A stretch of DNA of 64,000 nt from Sanderia malayensis (taxonomy: Eukaryota; Cnidaria; Scyphozoa; Semaeostomeae; Pelagiidae), in contig RQOL01000537.1 of assembly GCA_013076295.1 (NCBI GenBank), positions 62,001 through 126,000 on the forward strand, read 5' to 3'. The stretch's first letter is position 1, and each line of letters starts with the position of its first letter. Of the stretch, positions 1 to 11,673 are shown in pieces. The notes under the pieces were generated by a model, which was not told the DNA's origin, made no database searches, and was given only the letters and a program-made list of their open reading frames with translations. The position numbers and the translations under genes were made by a program.

Positions 1-1622
1 CCAAGGATAGTTTTGTGTGATGCAACGTCACTCTGTTATCGGCGAAAATACGCGCAGCTTTGCCCGAAGATCCTGGCATGCTTGAATCACATGGTCTCAG
101 AGGAAGATAAGTACTCTTACTTTATTAATTTGAGTATGATATGTAGTTTTGATCTGTAAAGAGATCAATTGCAGATTCTGGGCGTTGATGTATGGGTATT
201 TAATTGACTGTAGCCTTAACTTACTTGAGCTGTACCTTGTGATTCAATATTTGTTAATTTTTACCAGTTTCAAGGAAAGAGTGTTTATGTCTGACACAAA
301 GACAAGAGAGAGATTCAGAAAATTTGCTGTTTCCAGGAAAATGATCCACCAGGAACAAACTGTACTGAAGGACGACCTTGAAAACAGTCATCCAAATGTA
401 TGCAGAGTGCTGGAAGAATGTGAGGAGCTGTTTCAAGGTTACGAGCAATTTCCCTCTGCGATATGGGTCTTCTTCAAATGCTTGTCATCTGCCTCTGCTG
501 TCTGCTCATACTTCCCTGCAAATGGTGCTTTGCCGCATTTGGTACGCCATCTTGCAGCTGGTCTAGTTATAAGAAAAGATCCTGAGTCGTTTGCAGATCT
601 CCAGTCATATCCGCTGATTGTCTACGGCGTTTTGAAAAGCTTGCCTGCAGTTTCTCTGTCTCCTGCTTGGGATGCACTTTTCTGTGAGCTGAATGAACAG
701 GCAGAAAAAATTTTGAAATTTGACCAGCACAAGCTTGGGTACGATCAGAATGATTATTCCGGCATTTGTGGATATTTTCCTGCATGGCCACGCCTTTGTA
801 ACCATGGGAGATATTTGATTGATGACTCCAAGAAGGAAACGCACAAAAGCTGCTCAAAAACTTACCCTGGCCATCCAAATCTGATGCCTGGCATATTCAC
901 TATGTATTGTTGTTACGGTTTGTATGAGATCTCTACTTGCTGTTTTGATAGAAACAGTAGGTACATGCATGTTGTGCTTAAAAAATACTTTGTATTTACA
1001 AATTTCTGCAGCTACTTCAACTTTACCACTACACATTACTTTTCAGAGATATGTTATGGATTTGCAGTGATGGAATCTCCTGAATCTACAAATGTTCCGT
1101 TTACAATAGTTCGAACACGTTTTCCAACAGGTGTATTAACAATAGTTTAAGGGAATAGCTTTCTGCCTTCCTGGAGTGTTGACTGTTGAAAAATAAATTG
1201 TACTTGTGTTTCAGCGCCTGATGCAATAGTGTACGACAATTGCTGCCATTTGCAGGATTATTGTTTAAACCGGGATCCTGGCTACTTCATGAATTGCAAT
1301 TCTTTTGTTGATAGATTTCATTGGAAATATCACAAAGGCTAAAATATCATGTTTTTTTAAATAAAATTTGTTACACCCAATTTTATAGTCCAATTGAAAA
1401 TATTCAATTTATAATGGTTATTTTTTTATAGCTTCTGCTGAAAGCTACAACATCAGCGTTCACAGCAAATATGCCAACATCAATACCCAAATCAACGAGC
1501 AAAGGAATGCGACGTTAAAAATGCTGAAGAGCCAGCTTTCTTACATGACAAACGAGAATTTTATTAATCATGTTTGCCTTCTTTTGTGGGATTGGAATAG
1601 GAGGGTCATGGAGAGACGATAA
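1..1622 (+). CDS. KDZ/HMGXB3-like transposase-derived gene, five exons, 5' partial
   Basis: I read exons 1-110, 268-917, 1047-1130, 1215-1337 and 1432-1622; all phases agree and no stop interrupts the join. Exon 1 (open at the window edge) carries LCDATSLCYRRKY, a plausible first catalytic Asp. Exon 2 carries a cysteine-rich stretch ending PGIFTMYCC. Exon 3 encodes CYGFAVMESPES. Exon 4 has IVYDNCCHL and FVDRFHW, a second Asp and a His/Trp motif. Exon 5 has INEQRNATLK, a candidate catalytic Glu, and ends WDWNRRVMERR-stop. This D...D...E layout with cysteine clusters resembles KDZ-superfamily transposases and the related proteins annotated as HMG domain-containing protein 3-like in cnidarians and fish (family memory). 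The exon 4 donor is GC (1338-1339) rather than GT. A second copy with the same exon lengths lies at 10678-11673. Role (transposition or domesticated) is unknown. Confidence 0.65.
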
Positions 1623-2086
1623 TTTTGGAAAACGCTTTTTGTACATGTTTTCATTGATAACAGAAATGATAGGAGTAAATTTATTCAAATGTAAGCACCA
1701 TCAACATTGTGTTTTGAGGTGCAGGATACTTTTTGTTATTCGTATTCTGTTAGGTCGACAGCAATGGATACCCCCACACAATTATAACAACATGCTTATG
1801 AAGGCGTTAAAGAAACTTTTTACTTTCTTTTGTATAATATTACATTTATGAGTGTGTGCGTGCACTTGCCCATCATCTAGTAAAATTCTACTGTCAAAAA
1901 GTATTATTGCACAATTTGCAAGCTGGAGCTATGCAAAAAGTAACAATACATACTTTTTTATGGATGAATAAATTGTTTTACTTGTCTCCAATGAATTACA
2001 TATTTTAGTCAATATGAAGATAATGGTTTTGATTTTAATTGTTCACTACGTTTTTGTTGAAATGAATAATATCCATTTTAGAATTT
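1623..2086. other. No gene seen
   Basis: AT-rich sequence after the stop of the KDZ-like gene. A 93-codon frame at 1570-1851 overlaps its last exon in another frame and has no recognisable content. Confidence 0.5.
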
Positions 2087-2186
2087 NNNNNNNNNNNNNN
2101 NNNNNNNNNNNNNNNNNNNNNNNNNNNNNNNNNNNNNNNNNNNNNNNNNNNNNNNNNNNNNNNNNNNNNNNNNNNNNNNNNNNNNN
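2087..2186. other. Assembly gap (100 N)
   Basis: Exactly 100 N, the usual placeholder for a scaffold join of unknown size. Features on the two sides should not be assumed to be physically adjacent. Confidence 0.98.
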
Positions 2187-2700
2187 CATTTGATTGTGGA
2201 GATGTTTCTTTTAATGAGTGTTACGATATTTCAAAGCCAGTCTATAAAAAAATGATGGATATTTATTCTAGAAAACTTTCTGTTTCTTCGCAAGATATCT
2301 TTCATATAGAGAAAATGACTCGTGGACAGTCGCTAAATAGCAGTTTGATGAAACACCGCCTTTATCGTCTAACAGCTTCAAACTTTTACACTGCTGCTGT
2401 TAATACTGTTGAGCTATCCTCAAAAATCAATTCAATGTTTTATACATGTTTTACAACTGCAGCAACTAACCATGGCAAAAAATTTGAAGGACATGTTGCT
2501 GAGCTGTATAGAATTTTTCTTAAAGATTGTGGCATAAATGGTATCATTTCTGAAACTTGCTTACAATTATCTTCTTCTTTTCCTTATCTTGGTGCATCTT
2601 GGGGTGGTATGGTTTCTTCTGGAAGTGATAGATAAATTAAGTGCCCATTTTCCAAATTCAAAGGCTCTCGTCAAGATGCACTTAAAGATAAAAGTTCTTC
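2187..2700 (+). pseudogene. YqaJ-like exonuclease fragment, catalytic residues lost
   Basis: The frame contains IEKMTRGQS, HRLYRLTASNFY and a block around GHVAELY, matching the YqaJ/lambda-exonuclease-like nuclease fold often found in cnidarian repeats. The active-site motif normally read as GAS-x-DG is GASWGG here, so the Asp is gone. The Glu of the E-I-K motif is replaced by TAA at about 2634, after which the frame continues IKCPFSKFKGS. It is the same family as the minus-strand copy at 38692-40533, which keeps GASLDG and GLEIKC. The 5' end is cut by the assembly gap. A nuclease acting in mobile-element DNA processing is the family expectation; this copy cannot be active. Confidence 0.7.
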
Positions 2701-2980
2701 TTGGCGAGGTATGATAGTGTGCTTATTTTGGATTTGGACCATGAAGAAATGTATCGCTTGGACCATGAAGGAATCACCACAGGGTAACAAAGTATATTAT
2801 GTGTTGCACAGGGTGTCGAAGTATGCAATTAGTAAATGCGCGGGACGGTCAGACGACGGCAGTTATCTGGAACTGGATGTGCACATGCAGCATAGTTGTT
2901 GCAGTTTGCATTGTATTCGAAAGCATTCTGCGTTGATTGCTGTGCTGTGCTATTATTTTTTATTAAGTGTAAAATTTCAG

Positions 2981-4799
2981 GAGCAATAAAAGGGCAACCA
3001 GTTGTACAGAAGGAAAAGAGCAGATCAAAATCGGTAGGTACCCACACTTGTTTATACATAGGCAATAATAAGTAGCATCCAAGAATTGCTTACATGGTTT
3101 GCTGATTACCCATGATCTTGTTTGACGCCTTTGATTGTATTTTAATAATCAGATGTGTGATTCCTTTAACACCTGATTTATTTGTTTATATTTAGACATC
3201 ATTCATAACAGATCCTACAAAACGACGAAGGTTTGACCAGAGGCAGGTCAAGCAAATGAAAAAGCAGGTATAGTCAAGCATAATTACACCACAGATGTAT
3301 GAATCATTGAATGGGATTAGAATAGTAATGAATTCAGTTTTTTGACATTTTTTAGTGACCATGTTTCTATTTGTCTCTAAGTTTTAATTTTATGGGTACA
3401 ATATTGGTATGTGAGAATCAAAGTTTCAGCAATTTGTTTCTCATTTGTGGCAGGAAAAGTCTACTTTTCAGGTAGTGTTATTGGGAGTTGCATATTGTCT
3501 TTGTCTTGTGTAGACCTTTTACTAGATTTGAATATTATTTTCCTCTCATTAGTCTACATATGTGATATGGCCTCCTATTTTTGCTAATCTAGCATCTCCT
3601 GATTGGAAACCACTTGCTAAAGACCATTAAATTGTGTCCAAAATATGCAAGTATATAGAACAGGGCTCTGCATTTGTTGATAGCGGTGAGTATGATTTCA
3701 TTTGCCATAAAACTGGTCTGGCAGCTGATGATTATTATTTGGTTTTGAGTTATTACCAAAACTTTGAAATTATGCATATTTACAATGGTCTGAAATGGCA
3801 AATATGTATACAATTTAGAAATTTTATCTAGCTGCACTAATGAGCCCTGAAATTGGGTGAAACCAGTTTTTGCAGATTTTAGCATGTTAAATATAGTAAT
3901 ACATTGGCTTAGTTTTTATATCTGAATCCACAATGCAAGTCAGAACTTACACTGTTTTTTTGATTTTTACAGATTCACAGTTTTTAATTACAAGATGTCT
4001 TTCTTGAATGTAAAATCAATGAACCAAGTATAATGGTGTCGTATAATGCAACTAAGTGTCTAATAAAATTTGTTAGGTTTAAAGACACAACAAACTGATA
4101 TTGTGGATGACTGGAGAGAAAAGAATGTCCCGTATAAGCGAAGTGTTGTTCAAGATATAGTAACTGTAAATGGTATGGTATGGTATTGATCACAGTGTAG
4201 ACCTACCCAATGGATTTCTTTTTTTGCTATTGCCATTTAGTAAGGATTAGTATGATTCTAATTCTAGGAATATTAAAATTTGCCTTCTTTCTTTGCTGAT
4301 TGCTTGTCAGAGAGGCAACAAATACCATTTCTTAAGTTATTGGTATGAGTTGCGCTGGGAGTCAACTTCACAGCCTTGCACACTGCAATCAAGCATTCTG
4401 CCAATGCGCTATGAGCTGATACAATTTATAAGGCTGAACTAATGAAGTTTTTATTGACAAATAGGCTCTCAAAAACCAAATTGGGGAAAGGAAGTCTGTA
4501 AACCTTTTTGGTGGCCCACCACCAGCATTCCATTCATTGGACCCAATAATAACAGGACAGATAGAAGACTGAAGGTTGATGATTTGGACAACATCATACA
4601 GGCATTTATAGATAGCCGTCCAGTAAATTCTCCAAAGCCTCCTGTTAATGAGACAATGGATATTGATGATGGTGATGGTGATGATGATGAAGATAATGAT
4701 GATGGTAATGATAGCGATGATGGCATGGGTGGTTTAGCTCCAAGTGGGGAGAGCTGGAAGCTGATAGACTCTGTGAAGCAGGCTTGTTCATATTCATAA
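2981..4799 (+). CDS. NRF1/EWG-like DNA-binding domain gene, several short exons, probably decayed
   Basis: Exons are suggested at 2981-3033, 3196-3267 and 4465-4799, the first two in compatible phase with AG/GT borders. Exon 3196-3267 encodes TDPTKRRRFDQRQVKQMKK, resembling the basic segment of the vertebrate NRF1/fly EWG domain. The last exon encodes KPNWGKEVCKPFWWP, close to the Trp-rich KPxWGKExCKPxWWP signature of that domain, followed by an acidic Asp-rich tail and stop. A middle exon near 4077-4172 (DDWREKNVPYKRSVVQ) is plausible. I cannot join the 4310-4340 block to the last exon in frame, so either an exon is missing or the gene is broken. If functional it would be a nuclear DNA-binding protein. 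The NRF1 resemblance comes from recall of the family motif, not a search. Confidence 0.5.
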
Positions 4800-4915
4800 C
4801 TTGTAACTCATGGCAGTATAATTATTTTTTGCTCTTATGATATGTTTCATTTATTTTCAATTGATACGTTCCACAATTTTTGTTTTTATGAAATGTCTGT
4901 GGATGATGCACAGTA

Positions 4916-5131
4916 GGCATAGCTTAGACGGCGCATTATAGGCGCGGCGAATTAAATTATTGTACGAAAAAAAACTAAGTGTCAATTAAATTCGCTGATA
5001 ATTCGCTTGATTAAGCCCAACAGCGAATTGAATAATTAAATTCGCCCATAATGCGCTGTGTCGAGCGAATTATAGGCGCATTATGCGCCCTTGATTTAGA
5101 TGGCGCACTATGAGCGCAGCGAATTAAATTG
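4916..5131 (+). repeat. Left end of Harbinger 1: outer and inner terminal repeats
   Basis: The outer repeat (about 4916-4960) and an inner divergent copy (5096-5131) share the order TTAGAYGGCGCAYTATRRGCG followed by CGAATTAAATT. Between them are further GCGAATTAAATT and GCGCATTATGCGC motifs in both orientations. Confidence 0.75.
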
Positions 5132-5187
5132 TTGTAATTGTTGTAATTGTCAATCATGAAATCAATGGCGATTGGCAATGATTCTTA

Positions 5188-6305
5188 GTGATTAATAGCT
5201 GCTACACATGCGTAGAAAAAAAACGCCAAAAATTTGACAACAACGGCATTATCGAAGAAATGGCTGCGTTTAGGAAAATAAGTCATGAATTAGCAAAAAG
5301 ATATGACGAGTCTAGCCCAGAGAATAGCTTAGACCTTTCTGAAAGTTTTAAAGCTTCACTCTGCTCGGATGAAGAAAATGTCAATGATTTTGAAGAATTG
5401 GAGGAGTCAAGTGAAGAGCTTCCCGGCGGCAAAGGCCTAGGCCTAAGCCAAAGTTCAACAAAAAAGAAAGGGAAGAAAGGCAGAAAAGCAAGCTGGCCAG
5501 ACGAGTTTGTCAATGAGATGGTTGAGGAAATTTGCGAAAACGAACATTTTTGTCGTAGATTAATCTTTACCAATAATAAGGCTTACAAAAATCTGGAAAT
5601 TTACCAGAAGGTAGTTGCTAAGGTAGCGAAGAAGTTGATGGAGGAGCGTCAACAGGAGTTTACTTTTACTGCACAGCAAGCAAGGACAAAGTTTAAAGCA
5701 TGTGTGGCAGCATGCAAGAAAGCATCAATGACTAGAAGGACCAAGTTGGAATTGCCAACTTCATGGAAAATAAACCAAAATGGTTTCACAAACTGTTTCC
5801 GTACGTTGAGTCCAGAGACTCGTGTAACCCAGAGATGGCAAAGGAACCATCATTCCAAGTCTTGGATGAGACCGTTACATCAGATGTGGACAGTCTTGGA
5901 GAAGAAGCAACTGTTACTAAGAAGACGGCCATGAAGCAAGATCTTTTTGTCCCCGTTCCTCCAAAACGAGCAAAGCAGGAAACAACTCAAGAGTTGTTAA
6001 AGGGGGCTGTTATTGCCTTCAACAAGGTTGCCTCTTCTGATCCCACAGAGAGTTTTCTCCAATTCATGAGAGAAGACAATGAAAGAAGTAGGCAACATGA
6101 TAAAGAAATGGCTGAAGTGCATTTGAAAATGCTGCAGACAATAATGATGCCCCCACACCACCCAGATCAATACAATGTTCCACCACCAAACTACCATCAA
6201 GCCCCTGTAACTTATCATCCAAATGTTGTTCAAAACAAAACAGAAAAGAGCGCACCTCGCTGGATAACATTTCTAAATGAAGAAAAGAAAGGATTCAGTC
6301 AGTAA
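5188..6305 (+). pseudogene. Harbinger 1 Myb/SANT-like DNA-binding protein, one frameshift
   Basis: The first part runs from about 5260 (MAAFRKISHE) through an acidic region to a Lys-rich linker and a trihelix/Myb-SANT-like domain beginning KASWPDEFVNEMVEEI. A one-base loss near 5750 moves the reading to the next frame, which continues MENKPKWFHKLFPYVESRD and runs to the stop at 6303-6305. The C-terminal half has DPTESFLQFM and a polar tail, as in Harbinger accessory proteins that help the transposase bind DNA and reach the nucleus (family knowledge). It faces the transposase gene convergently. Confidence 0.75.
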
Positions 6306-6584
6306 TTCTTCTTGATTTTTAGAACTAAAGTGACAATAATACTACTTTCTTTGTAGTTTTTATTCTAGTTTTCTCATAACAACAGAACACAAATTGAATT
6401 ATATCAAAAGTTAGTCTAAACATGAACATAATTAGTATAAACATAATTTTCTGTTTGAATATTTTTTAGAGCTTTGCAAACATGTCTACTTTTTTCTGGT
6501 GCATTTAATTTAAAACCCAGTAACAAAAGAGCAATAACAGGAGTGTCTTTAAAATTTTAAAAGATTATCAAAGCATTCATGTGT

Positions 6585-7962
6585 TCAAGACACACCATTC
6601 CCAGTCTTTTCTTTCCAGTATTTTAACTTAAGAGCATCTCTTATTTGGCCAGCTTTAGTTGAGCTCTCTGGAATCCTTCTGCAACTCGTCATGTGGAGAA
6701 GGTCACTGACAGCAGCTGGTGGTCTTTTTCTTTGAGTGCTTGGATCTAATGTCAAATCCCAAGCACTGAAGCATTTATCACTCACATCAATGCAAAGATT
6801 GTGCAAGATGATACATGCAAGGGACATTATTCGCACAGTTGGACTTCAGATTCATTTTTGCGCTGTAATATGCACCAACACCCTTTAAGTTGGCCGAAAG
6901 CTCCCTCCACAACCATGCGAGCCCTGCTCAAACGATAGTTAAAATGTTGTTCAGTTGTTCAGTGAGAACAGCACTACCATATGGCTTCATAAGCCATGGC
7001 ATAAATGGAAAAGCAGAATCGCCGATCGGCATGGGGTATATCTCAACACCAGCATCTTTCTTGCAATACTTTGGAACAAAGTCTCCATCAGAAATCTTTT
7101 GTATAAGGTTGTCGACTGAAAAATCATGGAGTATGGTTGTTCCAGGATATCCACTACTAGCAAGAATTGATACTTGGCATTTGCTATTGCCATCACAATG
7201 ATGGACTAGAAATTCTTGAAGTTGTGATATTCTTTGGCACTCTCAGCACACCTTTCGGACATTTAATCGGTATGTGGTAGCCATCATAGCTCCAAAGCAG
7301 CATTGATATTGCACTTTGATCAAACAATAACCTTTGCAAAGAATTGATGTCTGATGGCATTTTTGAATCTACATATTCATGCCACATGCAATCAACAAGG
7401 GTTCGCAGACTTCCTCGACAATCAAACAAACTGTTGCTTTACCTAAACCAACCAGTTCAGCTATGGTGTGTAGGTAATCACCCCTGGCAAGCCTGTAAAT
7501 ACAAACAGCTATTCTCATCTCTGGTGACACTGGGGCTTCTGTAACCGATTCTTTCGCCAGTCTAGGTTTGATTTTGTTGACTATTAACAGGAATGTTGCT
7601 TTTGTAACACGAAAATTTTGTTTGAATCGTGTATCATCAAATTTTGTCCATACCATATTCCACCAGCCTTGAATTGTCGGCAGACGCTTGCATCTCCTTG
7701 TTGTGGGCCTTCTTTCTGAAGAAAGGTGCAGAAGGAGCACAAGTTGAAAAGACAGAGCAACTCTCGTTCGCCACATTCTGTGCATTTCCATGAAAATCCG
7801 CATCCTTGTTTGCTTCTTCCGTTTAATTTGATTTCCACGATTGCTCCTTGCCAATATTTGTGAATAAACAAGCAGAGATGTTTTTGAAGGCGCCATTTTG
7901 GAAAACTGTGAGCGAGGCACAGGGACGCAATGTAGTGAGTCTAAATTTAATTCGCCACGCAC
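6585..7962 (-). pseudogene. Harbinger 1 DDE transposase (HARBI1-like), several frameshifts
   Basis: Read on minus from about 7962. An N-terminal helical region is followed by a helix-turn-helix-like block (TIAELVGLGKATVCLIVEEV). The first Asp is in LLWSYDGYHIPIK near 7290, the second in PIGDSAFPFMPW near 7010, and the Glu in MVVEGAFGQLKG near 6880. The C-terminus runs ACIILHNLCIDVSD to a stop at 6585. The pieces lie in different frames with shifts near 7400, 7200, 6940 and 6840, so no intact enzyme is encoded. All three DDE residues are still recognisable. Confidence 0.8.
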
Positions 7963-8084
7963 ATAATCCGCCGTCTAAACTCTCGCTGAGGCGCATTATT
8001 ATTTGAAGCGCTCTACAGGCGCATTATGGGCGCATCAATGATAATTTAATTCACTTCGCCCATAATGCGCCGTCTAAACTATGC
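7941..8084 (-). repeat. Right end of Harbinger 1: inner and outer terminal repeats
   Basis: Read on minus, the outer repeat starts at 8084 and an inner one at 7980 (GTTTAGACGGCGGATTATG, then GTGGCGAATTAAATTTAG). The inner repeat pairs with 5096-5131 on the left. The two genes lie between the inner pair. Confidence 0.75.
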
Positions 8085-8093
8085 GTAAGTCAT

Positions 8094-9960
8094 ATGGCAA
8101 AGCTATCATGGCCCGACATGAAAAGGTTTTGTGAACTGGCTGATGATACTCTTCAAAATTTTGAAGCCAGGTTTAAGGAATCATGTTCTCAGAGTGTAAC
8201 AATGAAAGATGTTGCAATATGGTATTGTTTGTTATATTTTTACTCTTCTCGTTGCATGTAACGACCTTTTTGGTCATCAATTATAATGTACAGCATTTTT
8301 TAGATTTTTTCTTATATTTTGAGCCATTTTCACAGGGAACGCAGTCACGTTAAACGAGCTGGAGAGCTGAACTTGGAGTCACTCAAGATGGATGGCTTTG
8401 ACAAGAGCCTGTATAGATCATTGGCAAGATCATGTGGAAGTGAATGCAGTTGGGCAGCATTGAAAATGGCTGTTATTCACAAGAGTATCCTTGATGAAGA
8501 CCTCATAGTAAAGGAGGCAAGTACATGTTTTCATATATAAAATTTTGTGGGCGATTTTATTGATATAGTTTAATTTTTCTCAAATAAATCATTAATGAAA
8601 ATTATAATTTCAGTTGCATTCTGGTTTGGATGGCATGTTTCCAGCAACAAGCATGGAAAGTCTTCCAAAGGATGGATCAACTGGTTCAACATTGTTGATC
8701 TCTTGAAAATGACTTGCGTATTCCAGGAAGAAATTTAGGCAACATTACATAGCAACAAGCATGCAGGTGAAAAGTTTATAAGATGGTTAAATATGATGGA
8801 TGTGATATGATAAATATGATAGCTAGTTCGTTTTTCATTGTTCTTTGGTATATGTTGTGTGAGTTGATATCGTAATGAAGTCATTGTTGCTCATTTTCCA
8901 GTTATTCTTGAAATATACACTGCTACAAGATACTTGAAGCGCGACATTGAAGTGATGTCTGACCTGCAACTAAGTGAAGCAATCCTGTATCCTGGAGATC
9001 CTATCAAATGATCAACTAGTCCTTTGAAGCTTATGCTGGTAAAAACTGGTGATGAAAGTCACTTGCTGCCATTCGAAATGCCCGAGCACATTCGCCAATG
9101 TGCTGCTGAAATTTATTGCGTCGTAAAAATAGGCAATTTGCCACATTTAATTGCAAGAATTGCCTGTTTAGTTACCATTTTGTTTGCGTAACAAGGAATG
9201 AAAGTGACCAATTGTTCGATGACTGCGGTTGCAAAGAGTTGATCAATGGAAGAGCAAGGTACATTTTTCTCTTGGACATATGACAATATTTATTCTACGT
9301 ATCACTGAATTTGTAAGTTAGTAAGATTGTGATGCATTTTAACACCTAAAATTGAATTTCAGGGTGAAATCATTCTGCAATGCCAAATTATTTCAAAACT
9401 TTTTAAACTTTGACTATTGTTGAGCTACAATTTAAGGCATGTCGCATATATTGTATTGATAGATTGCATATATTGTATGTATGCTAACCAAATGAAGTTG
9501 CCATGTTGGGTCACTTAATAGTAATCAATAGTTTTTTTATTCAGCAACTAATGAAAGAGCTCTATGACGGTGACACTGCTTCGTGTAGATACACGAAGAA
9601 CTACAAATATCTATTTCAGCTGAATTGTTTTCTTGGACAATTTTCAAATGAGCGTGTAAGTCACTTACTGAAGTTACACAAAAATAGAAAATACATACCT
9701 CTTATTGTTTATGGTGCATGACGCGTCTTTATATATATATATTATTTTAACGTTCTTGAGTTCTTGTTTGTAGTATTCTGTGCTAATTGATTGTTTGTGC
9801 GAGTGGCTGGACATTGTCCCTAAATCTGATCAACATATTTGTGGTGATAGTTTCTTCCTCAATGTTGTTATTACAGAGGTATGTTTCTTCTTTAGAATGT
9901 CATCACACTCTTTGGAATACTGGTCTCCACCCAGTTATATAGGAATTTCAAATTTCGTGT
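8094..9960 (+). CDS. Unrecognised exon-like blocks
   Basis: Several open blocks have splice-like borders. 8094-8222 encodes MAKLSWPDMKRFCELADDT. About 8338-8516 encodes RAGELNLESLKMDGFDKSL and ends at a consensus GC donor (GAG|GCAAGT). The next block from 8612 continues in phase as LHSGLDGMFPATSMES but soon meets stops. About 9080-9250 has a cysteine-containing stretch (FNCKNCLFSYHFVC, DDCGCKEL). 9541-9655 and 9776-9875 encode further short blocks. I do not recognise the family. A cysteine-rich N-terminal part of a KDZ-like protein is possible, but the neighbouring KDZ copy is on the other strand. Stops within the blocks suggest decay. Confidence 0.35.
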
Positions 9961-9962
9961 AA

Positions 9963-10677
9963 TTTTGTTCAACCTTTCTGTCGTACAGGTTTTGATCTTT
10001 CTTTCTGGTGACAAGACTGAACGCTGAACGCATTGTGGACGGTGTGTTCCATCAAGCTTCATAATGCATAATGCAATTGTATTTTGATCTAAGCATTGTG
10101 AATGTGATCTTTGTCATGACATGATATGTGAATCGCTTGTGAATGGCTATTTTACATGTATTATTTATTGAATTGTTGCCATGCATGAATCATGTTGTTA
10201 CTATAGGTACTATTATGTTCTATTCACCTATAAATGACTGGTGGTTTGTTATTTTGTGCTTGTTTTTTGAACACTTTGTGGATATCATGCGGACGAATGT
10301 GAAGATTTTGTTGCCACTAATCATTTCATTTGCTAAAGTACTAAGTTATCATGAAATTTACCGAGTGAGAATATGTTGTAATTCCTACTACGTTTGGATG
10401 AAACCAGTCATTCCCTGTGAAGCAATTGTGCTGCTTCTTCACGTCATGTATGGGGCAAAATTGTTACCCCGAGTTTGGGTAAGTCTACATTACTTTACTT
10501 GATTAAGATGTTAATTCAAATAATGCTAAAGCTAACATATATCACTTCATTACTGCTAAAGGGATATTAATTTGCCATGTTTAAAGTACAACAATGCAAT
10601 ATCAACAATGCATCCCGCAGGATTGAAACATGCTTTTCAACTATCTCAACAAAGTTGCAATTGCTATTGCTATTGCT
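9963..10677. other. No gene supported
   Basis: AT-rich. A 119-codon open frame at 10143-10502 is hydrophobic and unlike any family I know, and may be chance. Confidence 0.35.
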
Positions 10678-11673
10678 TCAAGATACGATTTCGAAACCAA
10701 AAAAACTCTTGAGTTTCTTCATTGTTGCATTTTGCTGGTCATTCACTTGACTGTTTATATCTTCATATTGCACATATGACGATATGCTGTATGCTTTGCA
10801 GCAAGCTGAAGAACAAATTAATAAAACTCTAAACTGTAGGTATTGATGCAAAAACATATGCATAAAAATATTCATATTTCTCCATGTGGTACATACATTT
10901 GTGATTACGCCAATGGAAGCGATCAACTAAGAACTTAGTATGCTTGAAAAATGCAGCATCTCGGTTGAGACAATATGCATGCAAATTGCAACAGTTGTCA
11001 TAGATTATGGTTCGTGGGGCGGAAAAGAAATATAACATTACTTTATAGTGACAAGATTTTTTTTCAGATTAAGATCAGTATGTCAAGACCTTTTATTACC
11101 TTTAACAAAACGGGAACGAAATGCAGAAAAGGGTACATTTGGAGACTCGTGAGCATCCATGGCTTGAAATCCATAATTGAAACCTATGGTAAAACATGCA
11201 AAATAAGAACGAGCAACAAGCATCAAATTATATAAACATCGTCACCGTTCAAATATCAACAACCAACGCAATGTGACCCACCATGAGGACAGTAAATGAT
11301 AAAAATTCCAGGAGTTAAGGTTGGGTGACCCAAGCTCTTTTTCGTGTAACTATCTTCTTTTGAAGTTGAGAAGTCAAGCTCAAATGATCCTCGTTGCCTG
11401 CATACAGGTAATGTTCCCACTGAAGATTCACCAGCCACACTCTCCACAACAAATGTGCTAATTGATATTTGCCTCAGCCAATCAAACAATTTTTGCCATG
11501 CCAGAGGCAAACAGTCACCAGGAAGACCACTCAAAACATCGTATAGAAATGGTACTTCGTGACGTAGAGCAATTAAGAGGGCTGGACTGGCTTTCACATT
11601 AACCAGGCAGAGATTATTAAGTAAATTCCTGCATGCATCACTTGGAGGAATATAAGAGCATACTGGACTTTTA
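10678..11673 (-). pseudogene. KDZ/HMGXB3-like copy 2, splice acceptor lost
   Basis: On minus I read exons 11673-11282, 11183-11100, 11019-10897 and 10805-10678. Exons two and three are 84 and 123 nt, exactly the lengths in the copy at 1-1622, and the phases match. Conserved blocks are LTPGIFIIYCPHG, NYGFQAMDAHESP, IIYDNCCNLHAYCLNRD with FVDRFHWRNH, and INSQVNDQQNAT. The acceptor before the third exon reads CG instead of AG (plus 11020-11021), a single-base change that should stop normal splicing. The N-terminal half is missing upstream, and the last exon ends early compared with copy 1. The element that moved these copies is not delimited. Confidence 0.65.

Larger units (their letters stand above)
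4916..8084. mobile_element. PIF/Harbinger element 1, two convergent genes, nested TIRs
   Basis: The ends are inverted copies: the left begins GGCATAGCTTAGACGGCGC and the right, read inward, begins GCATAGTTTAGACGGCGC. GTA occurs on both outer sides (4913-4915 and 8085-8087), an apparent 3-bp target duplication, although canonical Harbinger sites are TWA. Inside are a Myb/SANT-like protein gene on plus and a DDE transposase on minus, the standard Harbinger pair. Both genes contain frameshifts, so the copy is non-autonomous now. A second inverted pair lies inside the outer one (see the terminal repeat entries). Confidence 0.85.

Noticed and set aside
4469..4726. Minus-strand Ser-rich frame opposite the Asp-rich tail
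   Set aside because: Reverse reading of GAT repeats gives serine runs; the plus-strand frame has the family motif.
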